Shown one piece after another: positions 21,401 through 33,400 of a DNA stretch of 64,000 nt; positions within the stretch are counted from its first letter, which is position 1, and each line of letters begins with the position of its first letter. Both the position numbers and the translations under genes were made by a program. Below the pieces are notes generated by a model. It ran no database searches. It saw nothing but the letters and a program-made list of their open reading frames with translations, and was not told the DNA's origin. The DNA comes from Lucinisca nassula (taxonomy: Eukaryota; Mollusca; Bivalvia; Lucinida; Lucinidae): positions 12,786,725 to 12,850,724 of the forward strand of contig OY757014.1 in the NCBI GenBank assembly GCA_963580285.1. Direction: 5' to 3'.

Positions 21401-24400
21401 CTACACCCTTCACTGTGCACCAAAATCATCTAAGACCAAATCAACATGTTGTTTCAGAATTGCTAAAGACAATCTGATCTGACAGCCAAGATGGCCACCT
21501 TGGCACAATATAACATTTCCAGGACATTTGCCCCTCGGGACATTAATTTTGCCCCCCAATGAAAAAGTGTATTAATGGACATTTGCCCCCAGTTGAAAAT
21601 ACAACTCAGACATTTGCCCCCCACTGCTTATTTTTGGTATGGACAGTTGCCCCCCAGTGCTTATTTCAAAAAGGGACAATTGCCCCCCAGATTCACCTTG
21701 AATTTGACTCCAGCTATGTATAGGTACATGTACTAGGATTAAAAGATGAAAAATGCTAGTTCCACAGATTTTAGAGGTGCCATTATAGCACACAGATATG
21801 TTGTCGCAATGGATACAATGGGGTTTTCAATGGTATACATTATTTAACTTATTTTATACAAAATATACATGTAGGTTGTGAGTACTCTTAGAAACCACCT
21901 CAATGAGGTAGTTCTAACGATGTTACAAGCAAAAATATGGAAAATATAAAAAAAAATCACCAATACTGTCAGTGCTTATGCTGTCAGTATACACATTTCT
22001 ACTGGGGGCAAATGTCCACCTGCAAAATAAGCACTGGGGGGCAGATGTCCATACCAAAAATAAGCTATGGGGGGCATATGTCCGGGTCGCATTTTCAACT
22101 GGGGGGCAAATGTCCATCAATGCATTTTTTCACTGGGGGGCAAATGTCCTGGGGGGGGGGGGGCAAATGTCCGGAGACCGACTCATCTAGGTCTGGCAGT
22201 GATTTCTGGCCCACTTGGGGTTCTAGTTTCATATTGGCCCAGTTACAGATCATAGGTCTGCTGTATTGGCATTAGGCTGCATGCTATATTCTGATGTTAG
22301 TAATCAAGTAATTTTGTATAGGCACAGTTGACACAAAAAGCTGCGAGACATATGGTTAGAAAAAAAAAAAAAATTCTTGGGTAGTTCATATTATGTTTTT
22401 GCATCAAGCTACATTTCTTCATGTAAGAGTGTATTATTTAGGTTCCTATGTATTGTAACTGCTCAGAGTATTTCTTTTTGGACTAAGATTTTAACCCATT
22501 GTATACTAGTGGACTCTTCCATTGCTATATGTTGGACATTAAAGGGGTGTCAGGCCTATTGTTTTCCTTTTGATTCTATTTTTGACAGAAAGTTCTGTTC
22601 GCAAATAGTGCAGGCCCTGATCAGACGCCGCGTTCTGCGGCGTCTGATCTGGGCCTGCACTGTTTGCCAAGGTAACCCTTCAGGGGTTTCGGGCATACAT
22701 TGGGTTAATTTATCTTCATTTTCATATTGAAGTGAAAATTTAAAAGATGAGCGGGCCCTTTGTAAAAATTCAATAAATTCTTTGATAAATGGAATATAAG
22801 TGTGCTTTATCTGGGCAGATACAATTTATCAGTGATTTGTTTGGTAATTATGAATTTCATTACAATAATTTCACATTAAAGAATCATAAATATTTTACCA
22901 CTGAGGAGCCCAGGTTTTAAAATTTTATCAATAACTTTGAACATTTTAATACTTAATTTGCCAATCACGACATTTGCAGACATGATTTCAAATATTTTGT
23001 CTTATTTTTTTTCAAAGACAATAAGGCTTGACATTGTATGTGAATCACTTGCCGATTCACATGTAATGCTGTAATGTCAAACCTTATTTTCTCTTATTTA
23101 AAGAAAATGAAAATATTAAAAAAATTGCTGTAGTGCTTTAAGCAGATTTTACCAACAAAAGTTTGAAACTTTCATCTGCAGCAGATGACAAAATTGGAGC
23201 AGACGAAATTCTATTCTTAGCTCATCTTAGCCACAAAAAAGAAAAGTAATGCGTACCCCAACAAATGCTAAATAAGAAGTGGGTATTATTGGGGTGACCA
23301 GTGTATGGACTTTTTTCCACATTGAAAAAAAAAAAAAAAAAAACACACAAGATAGAAAATACTGTAAAAATTCTAAAAATTTGGACACCTTGAGGATTTG
23401 CTGTAATTCTCCTAAAATTTTTACAAATTTGTTCCATGAGCCAGCAAGGCATCCAAAAGCTGCAGACGGAATGGCAAACATTGTAGACCCTAATCAGACT
23501 GCTTCTTCAGGAGCAGTCTGATCTGGGTCTGCACTGTTTGCTTAGGCCTATCTGTCCCAATAATTAGGATCATTATGGTAGTTGAATGATTTGGTGATGG
23601 GAGACAACTTTTACAGACAGCATCCTGTTAACACATCCATGTATTGAATACCCATTTCTCTCACACCAGAAAGAAATCAGTGGGTTTAGCCTGGATAGAA
23701 ATTCTGTTCTTTCCATGGTGTTGTTACCCAGGCAAACTATATGAGTACATTGCACGAAAAATAAAACTTTTAATGAAGTAAAATGTAAATTTTTGGTGGT
23801 GCTGTGCAAGAAAAAGAATCTAATATGGGGTTCTGTTAGAGATGGGCGTTTCCAATTCTCAGGATAACCTTCCTGAGCAGAACCGAGGCTGCTGTTGTAG
23901 ATGGCTGTTTCCAACCCTTGGGATGGCCATGCTGAGCCGAACCTTGGTTCTGCTCAGCATAGTCATCCCTAAGGTTCGAAACATGCATCTACAACAGAAC
24001 CCATATCAGATTCTTTTATAAACCCCACTGTATATAGGGAAAAGTATGATTTACAAAGGTGTACACCGTTTTTGTCGCGCCCGCTTTAAGCATGTTGTGA
24101 TGTTGGAGTCAGGTTTTCCATCCATCTGTCCATCCATCTGTCCATTCATCTGTCCATTCATCCACCTGTCATTTGTCCGTCTGTCCATATATCAATAATT
24201 GCGATCCCCCTAGCATTCACCCTAATGTAAGAGTCCATTTCTCAAGAACTATTAGAGCTTCATTAGTGATACTTGGTACAGAATAACAAAATGAATGAAA
24301 ACAGTGTAGATCCTGATCAGATGGCTTTGTCAGAAGCCATCTGATCTGGATCTACACTGTTTGGAATCAGGTAGGGGCTATCGTGAACAGCAGGCTAAGG

Positions 24401-27400
24401 GTTAACCTGTTTTATGTGGGGTTTATCCAAAACCTGACAAATGATACAGGCCCAGAACATTATGTGGTATCTGATCAGAGTCTTCACTGTTTGAAAAATG
24501 TTCTTCCATTTTCTAAATTTCAGAAATTATGTCAACCTGACACCCCTAAATTTTGAAATGGACTGCTTCTATAATTATATCTTATGTTTTCTTGTTTGTT
24601 TTTCAGTTTCCCAAGAAATGTCAAGCGTTATTTTCTCTGAGAAAAAAAAGAGAAATGTCAGTGGCTGCAGTTGTGATTTTTATTGTCGGCCTGCTATTAG
24701 CATGGCACAATATAGGAGTCGAAAATTCCATCCATTTGTATGTCCATTAATTTTTGTTCATCAGTTCATTCATCTGCTTGTCATACCTCCAACATTTCTG
24801 ACGGATCTATCGTTCACCCAAATGGTCAAGTTTATTTCTCAAAAACTATACGAGCTTCATTAATGATACTTGGAAGGTATGGCAACTTTAATGCAAACAT
24901 CCATATTTGACCTTGACCTACATTTCATCGTTCACTGACTTTGTAAACATTTATGACCATTGTAGCGTTCACCCAGATGGTTAAGTTTATTTCTCAAGAG
25001 CTATAAAAGCTTTAATTATACTTGGTACAGACTTGTATCTAGGGATGGCAGCTTTAATGCAAGCATCCATATTTCATCTTGACCTAGATTTCATGGTTCA
25101 CTGACTTTGTGACCTATTGCCTCAAACCTAGAATTCATCCAGATCGTCAAATTTAATTCTCAAGAATTATAAGAGCTTCATTTATGATAATTGGTACCAA
25201 CTTGCATCTAGGAATGACGACTATAATGCAAACATCCTTCTTTCACCTTGACCTACATTCATGGTTCACTGACATAGTGAACTATTACATCAACTCTAGC
25301 ATTCTCCTTAATATTGAAGTTCATATCTCAAGATCTACATGCATGAGAGCTTCATTATACTACTGGGTACAAGTCTGCATCTAGGAATGGCAACTTTTAT
25401 GCAAGCATCTATGTTTTACCTTGACCTAGATTTCATGGTTCCGTGACTTTGCATCCCTACAGGCATGACATAGCCATCAGCGGAACTCTTGTTTGTAAAG
25501 TATACAACCTCTTTATAGCACTATTAATTGGGTCCAAAGCAGAAACCATGTTAGTTAAACATCCGTGTTATATCCAAACAAAAATGAATATATTATATAG
25601 AAAAATGACCATTTATGGTCATTTTTCTATATAATCTATACATTTTTAGGATCCATCTTGAATCCGTGTTATATCCAAACTGTTATGACAAACCGTGTTA
25701 TAAAGAGGTTGTGGTGTATCAATTATTTGAAAATATTATCTGCTAAAGATGTGCTTGGTGATTTAAGTGGTAACAAGGTCCATTTTTCTGCAAGTCTTTG
25801 CAGGTTATGAAAATTTAAAACTGCAATGCAATTAAGACCTACATTTTTAACAGATGCAAAAGGGCTGTGTAATTTGGGTTCATCAATAATAAATTTCTTT
25901 GTATTTTCATTAACCCTTTTTGTACCAAAGGGAATCTTCCACCTTATATAAAGCAGGAGTCCATTTCAAAATTTAGGGGTGTCAGGTTGTTTTCTTCAAA
26001 AGCTGTTTGGAAATTGGCTGAAAATTTTGCAAACAGTGTAGGCCGTGATCAGACGCCGCATTCTGCGGCGTCTGATCTGGGCCTGCACTGTTTGCCAACT
26101 ACCCATTTTGGGGTTTCTGGTACAAAATGGGTTAAAAGAATCCATTAGGGTTTAATCAATTTCTCTTTCTTTACTTGTCTTACCTTGACAAGTTGCATGA
26201 CAAATGACGGAAATTATATCATGCTGTTCACGACAACCCCTATCTTTGGAAACAGTGTAGATCTAGATCAGATGGCTTCTGAAGAAGCCATCTGATCAGG
26301 ATCTACACTGTTTAACATTCAATTTATTAATTTGTAGGAATAAAATGCATCAAGTAATCTGATTGGTTCAAAGTCAGAAATGGGTGTGGCTAATCTTAGT
26401 ATTCAGCAAGAGAAGGGTTAACTACCCAAGTACACAACAATATCACTAAAAAAAGCAGTATAGTAGTACTTCAATGGCTAGAACCTCTTTGGGACCACGG
26501 ACCACGGAAATCTGTTCGAGACAGTCATTACGAAAACACGCCTATACAAAGACATTGCAACCTTTCTCGCTGAAAAATGAAAAATTGTGATATTTTTCTT
26601 ATTTCTGCTCAAAATATAGACTGTGGGTACTCGTTAGAACTGCCTTACTAACGAGTACCCATAATCTATATTTTAGAGCAGAAATAAGAAAAATAAGGTT
26701 TATATACATTTCAATATGACAGTTGCAAATGGATCCCGCTTCTGACTTTAGAAAATGGTTGTGTTAAATTCCTTGGTGTCCGACAGTCTGTCTGTCTGTC
26801 CATCCATCTGCATCCATCTGTCCATCTGTAAACTTTTTCATTTTCAGCTAACCCATCCTACAGTTTGCTGAAACTTGTGTTATAGTTATAAACAAGAAAG
26901 CAGTCTGAGGGACAGCCAAATCCCCAGCCACACTTTGTATCAAGGCTCAACCTTGTGACCTTCACCTGTGACCTTGACCTTCAGTTGGCATGGTTTATTT
27001 ATGGCTACTGCACATCAGCTCACAGAGGGGGTATATTTCACAAAAGTTTAATTAAAATCCTTCAAGGGGTAAAGGAGATATGGAACGGACACAAAATTCC
27101 AAGTTTCAAACACGTGACCTTCACCTGTGACCTTGACCTTGAGTTGGCATGTTTTTTTTTTGGGTTCTGCCCATTCAGCTCACTGAGGGGGACAATTGAC
27201 CAAAGTTTATGAGAATCCTTCCAGGGGTAAGGGAGATATGGAACGGACACAAAATACGAAGTTTCAAACTCGTGACCTTTAACTGTGACCTTGACCTTGA
27301 GTCGGCATGATTTATTTATGTGTTCTGCACATCTGCTCAGTGAGGGGGACATTTGACCAAAGTTTAATGAAAATCCTTTGAAGGGTAAAGGAGATATGGA

Positions 27401-30400
27401 ATGGACACAAACTTAAAAATCCAAACTCGTGACCTTTCAATGTGTCCTTGACCTGGTGTCTGCATGATTCATTTATGAACGCTCCACATGAACTCACTGA
27501 GGGAGATAATTTATCAAAGTTTAATGAAAATCCTTGAGGGGTAAAGGAGATATGGTATGGACACAAAATTCAAAGTTTTAAACTCATGACCTTCAAATGT
27601 GACCTTGACCTTGATTAGGCATGGTTCATTTATGGGTTCTGTACATTAGCTCATTGAGGGGGTTAATTGACCAGAGTTTAATGAGAATCCTTGCAGGGAT
27701 AAAGGAGATACGGAACGGACACAAAATCAAAGTTTCAAACTCTTGACCTTCAGATGTGACCTTGACCTTGAGTCGGCATGGTTCATTTATGGGTTCTGCA
27801 CATCAGCTCACAGAAAAGAATATTTGACCAATGTTTAATGAAAATCCTTCCAAAGGTAAAGGAGATATGGAACAAACACAAAATTCCAAGTTTCAAACTC
27901 GTGTCCTTTAACTGTGACCTTGAGTTGGCATGGTTCATTTATGGGTTCTGCATATCAGCTCACTGTGAGGAATAATTAATTTAATGAAAATCTATCAAAG
28001 GGTTCAGGAGATATGGAGTGGACAAGAAAGTGTTATTGACAGACAGATGGACGGACAGACGAAGGCCATTCGGCGGGAGATTAAAAATGATGTGGAGCAG
28101 GGATATTATTTTGAGACCTTCAAATATTAGCAGAGTTATGTCCCTTTGAAATTTTCTGTAAATGTTTTGTATCTGGCTAACTCCTTCAGTTTATATCTGA
28201 TCAAGCTTAACCCTTATCTTGCTGAATATTCATTTAAGCCACACTCATTTCTGTCTATCAACCAATCAAATTACTTGATGTAATTTATTGCTACAAATTC
28301 ATAAACTGAATGTCAAACAGTGTAGATCCTGATCAGATGGCTTCTTCAGAAGCCATAAAGAAGCCATCTGATCTGGATCTACACTGTTTGCAAAGATAGG
28401 GGTTGTCGTGAACAGCAAGATAAGGGTTAAACTTGTTTTGTCATTAGACCACATATATTATTTTGAGGTTACAGTCCACAAAACAATATTATTTTGAGAT
28501 TGGAGCCCACAAAATAATAGCAGAGTTATGCCCTTTTAACCCATTTAGTACCAGAAACCCCAACAGGGGTACCTGGGCAAATAGTGCAGGCCCTGATCAG
28601 ACACCACAGAATGTGGCATCTGATCAGGGCACCCACTGTTGGCTAAATGTTCAGTCATTTTCCAAATCAATTTTGAAGAAAACACAACCTGGCACCTCTA
28701 AATTTTGAAATGGACTCCTGCTATATATAAGTTGGTACAAAAAGGGTAATGATTCCTAATTCCTATATTAATTACATTAGATGATGCTGAAACTGTGTAA
28801 ATATTTACATCATGATGTGGAGCAGAACATGTTGTTTTGAGGTTACAGTCAGAGTTATGCTCTGTAAAGTTTGTAAATGATGCTCCACTTGTGGAGCTCT
28901 TAATACCATTTGAACTTAAGGCTCCATGAGTGGGGCATCATTTTCACCCACATCTGATTAACGATTGGCTCAAAATTAGTGAAATAATCTTGAACTAAGA
29001 ACTGTAACTCTCACCATACCCTTTGTATTATAGTTATTAACTCCCATGGAATATTTCACTGCACATGCAAAATATATTTGTTTTGAGTGTCTAGAATCAA
29101 GTTCAGTGCATGATTAATTTATTTTAGTTATCTTTTTTGATTAAATACAATATTAATCTTTTGTTTTGCAGACTTTCCCAGTGCCTCTGTGCTTCAACAA
29201 AGATACTGGGGGGTTTGAGGTGGTCAGTGATGCCAAGAAAGAGCTTGCCAAGCAGATTAAAACCGCCATGAGATCTCAGAAAAGAACACCGAGGATGTAC
29301 AAGGTGGCAAAGAAGCATAGCTTTATAGACATTCCATTGTTCCCAATTGATAATATTGTACAGAATGAGAATGTGGAAATTAACACCAGTTTTACTGTAA
29401 CAGTAAGTTGCTGCTCTTATCTTTAACCTTCAAGGGACGTAACTGTTTCAAAATTAGATTTTGTTTTTCCATATTTTTAGGGGTCATCTGTTCAAGGAAA
29501 GAATTGGCTTCTAACATTTACTAACTACTAACATTTTTACAACCAAAAACATAAGCATTCTGGCTTAACTGCTCAATAATTAATCAATTATTAGCTGTAT
29601 AACAACAATGTTAATTTTCAACACATGAACCCTACATTTCAGGTTTATCAGTTGCCCCCTATATTAACTGCATTGTATCACCTTGAACTGATAAAGATAT
29701 GCTATAGTAGTTGCAGATAAGATTGACTAGGTGGAGCTATTCAGGTGTTGTCAATATATGTCAAATTCGCTGAGTCCACCAGAAGAGTCGGTAAAGTGCC
29801 TTTCGCATGCTTTCTGCAAGTGGACCAAATGGCCATATACGCCACAGCTGTGTTTGTGTTACAGTTGAATTCACACAGTTGGGTGACTTGGTTTACCTTT
29901 TTTGTTAATAGAACATTCCAAAGGCAGGTACAAAAGATAGCCCCGCCTAGTCAATCTTATCTGCGACTACTATATCTCAGGACAAGTGAGCTTTATCAGG
30001 TCAACATGACATTTCACTTTTTATGCCCCCACCATTCGAAGAATGGTGGAAAGGGCATTAAGTGTTACCCCTGTCCGTCCGTTCGTTCGTCCGCACCAAC
30101 CAATGTATAGTTAGGTTACGTTCGTTCGTCCGTCCCAACATCGTGTCCGGGCCATAACTCCTAAACCGTATGGAATATATTTATGAAACTTCACAGGTGC
30201 ATTCACCACACTGAGACGATGTGTCATGAACAAGGAAGACAACTCTTGCATTTTTGGTTTTTGAATTATCTGCCCTTGACTTAGTTCCATATAGTAAACC
30301 GTGTCTGGGCCATAACTCCTAAACCGTATGGAATATATTCATGAAACTTCACAGGTGCATTCATCACACTGAGACGATGTGTCATGAACAAGGAAGACAA

Positions 30401-33400
30401 CTCTTGCATTTTTGGTTTTTGAATTATCTGCCCTTGACTTAGTTCCATATAGTAAACCGTGTCCAGGCCATAACTCCTAAACCGTATGGAATATATTCAT
30501 GAAGCTTCACAGGTGCATTCATCACACTGAGACAATGTGTCATGAACAAGGAAGACAACTCTTGCATTTTTGGTTTTTGAATTATCTGCCCTTGATTTAG
30601 TTCCATATAGTAAACCGTTTCATGAATGGCATTTGGCGGGGGCATCCGTGTCCTATGGACACTTTTTCTAGTATGAATGAAAATTTGGAAAGAGTTGAAG
30701 AAAAACAAGTAGCCAGAGTTTTTGCTTATCTCTCTTTGGATGGTCCAGCGGCTGTAGAAGGGCCATGCAATCAGCAAAACTGTAATCAGACTGCACATTC
30801 TAATCTGAGACTTTATTGTTTGCACTAGTGAATTTGTAGATTGTAGTTTTTGATAAATGATGGAAAGTAAAAATGCTTAAATTGTCTTCGGAGTTTGCCT
30901 GCAGAATTCCAAACAGGTACATATTTTTCCAAATTTAGTTGCCTTTCATTTCATTTTTCAGACCCTTAACAAGGAGCAAGGGATCCACTGGATAAAAGCT
31001 GAGAGACTCCCCGCTTTCCTAGAGAGTGACCTTTACCTTGAGTACAGGCTTGCAAAACTACTATCACAGGCCAGATTAACTGGGGAGCATGGAGAGTATA
31101 TTCTAATGAAGATAGAATTTAAACCAAAAGTTAAGAAGGTATGTAATTCTTTACATTACGATAACACAGCCATGCGGCATAGTGCATTTTTTCACGTCTC
31201 TAAAGGGGCTCTTACACTGTCACGACTCTGACCACGATTGTCCACGACTGTCGACGACCAATTGGGACCATGAAAATCGTGGCAAATCGGGGCATACACG
31301 GTTCCGATTTCACTACCCTACGAATACTCACGACATTGCTACGACACTTCAACGAACAATCACGACTGCTGCACGATAATGGAGCCGATTTACAACAATC
31401 CTCTACGATCGACCACGATGTCTTACGATCCTCTAGGATTCTTCTACGACTGCAACACGATTGCTTCAAGATATCAGACGATCATACACGATTTCTCACG
31501 ATCCCTGCAAGACTGCTCTACGACCATGGCACGATTATCAAAGACTCAGTACGATCATGCAGGATTCGATACGATTCACATGATGAACCAAGACTTCTCC
31601 CGATTCGTCAGGATTTATAACGATCTGGGTATATAAAAGTGTTCATCAAATGCACAGTGTCATTCAGTTTCAACTATTTCTGTAGAGAGTATATGACGAA
31701 AATGTTTTTGCAGCCAGGTCAAAAGCTTCTGTATCTTCAAAATTTAGTTCAGCTCGAACAAGACATAATCGAAAATGACATTGCAATGGCTGAACAACTG
31801 CAGGTGCAGAGGAACAGGAGGGACAGGTGACAGTTGACCATAGTTACTTGGGTAATTATATGTACAAAGTTACGTGGAGAAAGTAGTGCGTTCGACGTAG
31901 CATCGGGATAAATCGTGCTAGCGTCGTCATCAATCGTAGTGCATTCCTGGTGAATCTTGCATTGTCGTGAGCAGTCGTCATGATATCGTAGTAGATCGTA
32001 CGGCAGTCGCAACGGAATCGTAGAGGCGTCGTAGATGATCTTGTCTCGTCGTAGCATAATCGTGGTAGAATATAGTCACGATTATTCACGATTAGCCACG
32101 ATTACCACGACGACGGCTCACGACTGAGCTACGATTTCTCTACGACCGCTCTACGATTTGAAAAATGATGCCGACTCGTCACGAATGTTTTGAACATGTC
32201 CAAAACAGTCGTGGTCACTCCCGAACTATCACGATCAACCACGATTCCTCAAGATCTCTGCCGACTTCTCTACGACGTTGTTTACGATTTACCACGATTT
32301 AAAAAATCGTGGTGAGTCGTGGCCAAAATCGTGACAGTGTAAGAGCCCCTTTAAATGGCCACTTTCCTGATGACAATCAGTGATATTTTCTTATTAATAC
32401 TGCAAACATAGGTTGTGGATGCTCATTAGAACCGCCTCATTGAGGCAGTTCTGACGAGTACCCACAACCTATGTCTTGGAACAGAAATAAGAAGAATAAT
32501 GTATACCCCAGTAAACCCCAGTTTTCTCTATATAAAGTTAGGTTTAAGGGTGTGTTCATTTTACAGTCTTGTTTACATGATGCACACCATATTTACCATG
32601 ATAGGAGCATATAACACTTAGACATATCATTTTAATCATAAAAGCAAGCCCTGGAATGTGCTTCCATTAAGCCCACAGTCAGGTATGCTCCTTTTGCCAA
32701 ATTTGGACATGTTTGGTTGGACAAGACATGTCAGAAGTTGGCAAAAGGAGTATATAATAAGTTTCTTAATCCTTATCCTGCTGTTCAGGACAACCCATTA
32801 TGATAACACACCTATACAAATACATTGTAAGCTTTACTGCCGAAAAAAAATGAAAATTTTAAGAAGAAAAATTGTGATATTTTTCTTATTTGTGCTCAAA
32901 ATATAGATTGTGGGTACTCGTTAGAACCGCCTCATCGAGGCGGTTCTTATGAGTACCCACAATCTTTATTTTAGAGCAGAAATAAGAAAAATCAGGTTTA
33001 CCCCTGTAAACCTCAATTTGACTGTATAAAAGTGGGGTTCAATGGGGGTCAAAATTATATGGACATGTTTGTGTTATGCCCGGCCTTTGTTTACAGTGTA
33101 GATCCAGATCAGCCATCTGATCAGGATCTACACTGTTTGTCATGTAGTTTGTGAATTGAATGAATATATCAAGTAATCTGATTGGGTGATTGTTGGTTAT
33201 GGGTGTGGCCTTATTAATTTATTCAGCAGGATAATAGTTAATAATCACAAATCTCTATATCAATAATGTGATTTTTGGGTCGATTGTTTTACTATCGACC
33301 TGAATTTACTAAATGACAGAATCAGAAATAGTGCCGAATTATCTAAAATTGTTAGGATCTGATGAACAAGATAGTCACCAAAAACTTTCAGAAGCTTTGT

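Larger units (their letters stand above)
19500..21515. repeat. Diverged tandem array (aagatggc-ccat units)
   Basis: Pieces at 19500-19693, 20796-20925 and 21195-21515 share gtgattttcaagatggctgc, ggccatcttgaaa, gagattcagatt and aaacttggtgggaggcattg. HINE-A3 and a tRNA-type SINE split the array. Confidence 0.6.
24074..25491 (+). mobile_element. HINE-E: Helentron-like element with ~155-bp array
   Basis: gcgcccgctttaagc start, (tccatctg) run, units with caagaactataagagcttca, gatacttggtaca, tttcatggttcactgacttt. The right end catcagcggaactCTTG|TTT shows the HINE-type terminus; the 3' hairpin is weak. P3 and P2 copies lie inside. Confidence 0.6.
31203..32351. mobile_element. TIR element with helically phased CGA/TCG word arrays
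   Basis: AAGGGGCTCTTACACTGTCA and TGACAGTGTAAGAGCCCCTT are perfect inverted ends, flanked by TA (31201-31202, 32352-32353) that is single in the uninterrupted P1 sequence; TAA is also possible. Outside the middle, almost every turn of DNA holds CACGA, TACGA or a one-base variant. CGA starts (or variants) run from 31321 to 31621 in 29 steps, mean 10.3 bp. TCG starts run 31892 to 32060 in 16 steps, mean 10.5 bp; CGA resumes 32079-32295. The middle (31625-31880) has a TATA box and a 45-codon frame. A cut-and-paste DNA transposon with a deleted transposase fits best. Confidence 0.85.
31154..32582. mobile_element. P1 hairpin MITE, copy 7, with a 1.15-kb TIR element inserted
   Basis: cattacgataacacagccat begins P1 15 bp after exon c. 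P1 resumes at 32352 (TAAATGGCCACTTTCCTGAT) and ends cagtcttgtttacatgatg. Hairpin aggttgtggatgctcattag / tgacgagtacccacaacct, tip cctcattgagg. Confidence 0.85.

Noticed and set aside
31270..32089. Frames of 85-116 codons in the CGA-phased element
   Set aside because: Produced by the phased CGA/TCG words on both strands; only the central 45-codon frame lies outside the arrays.
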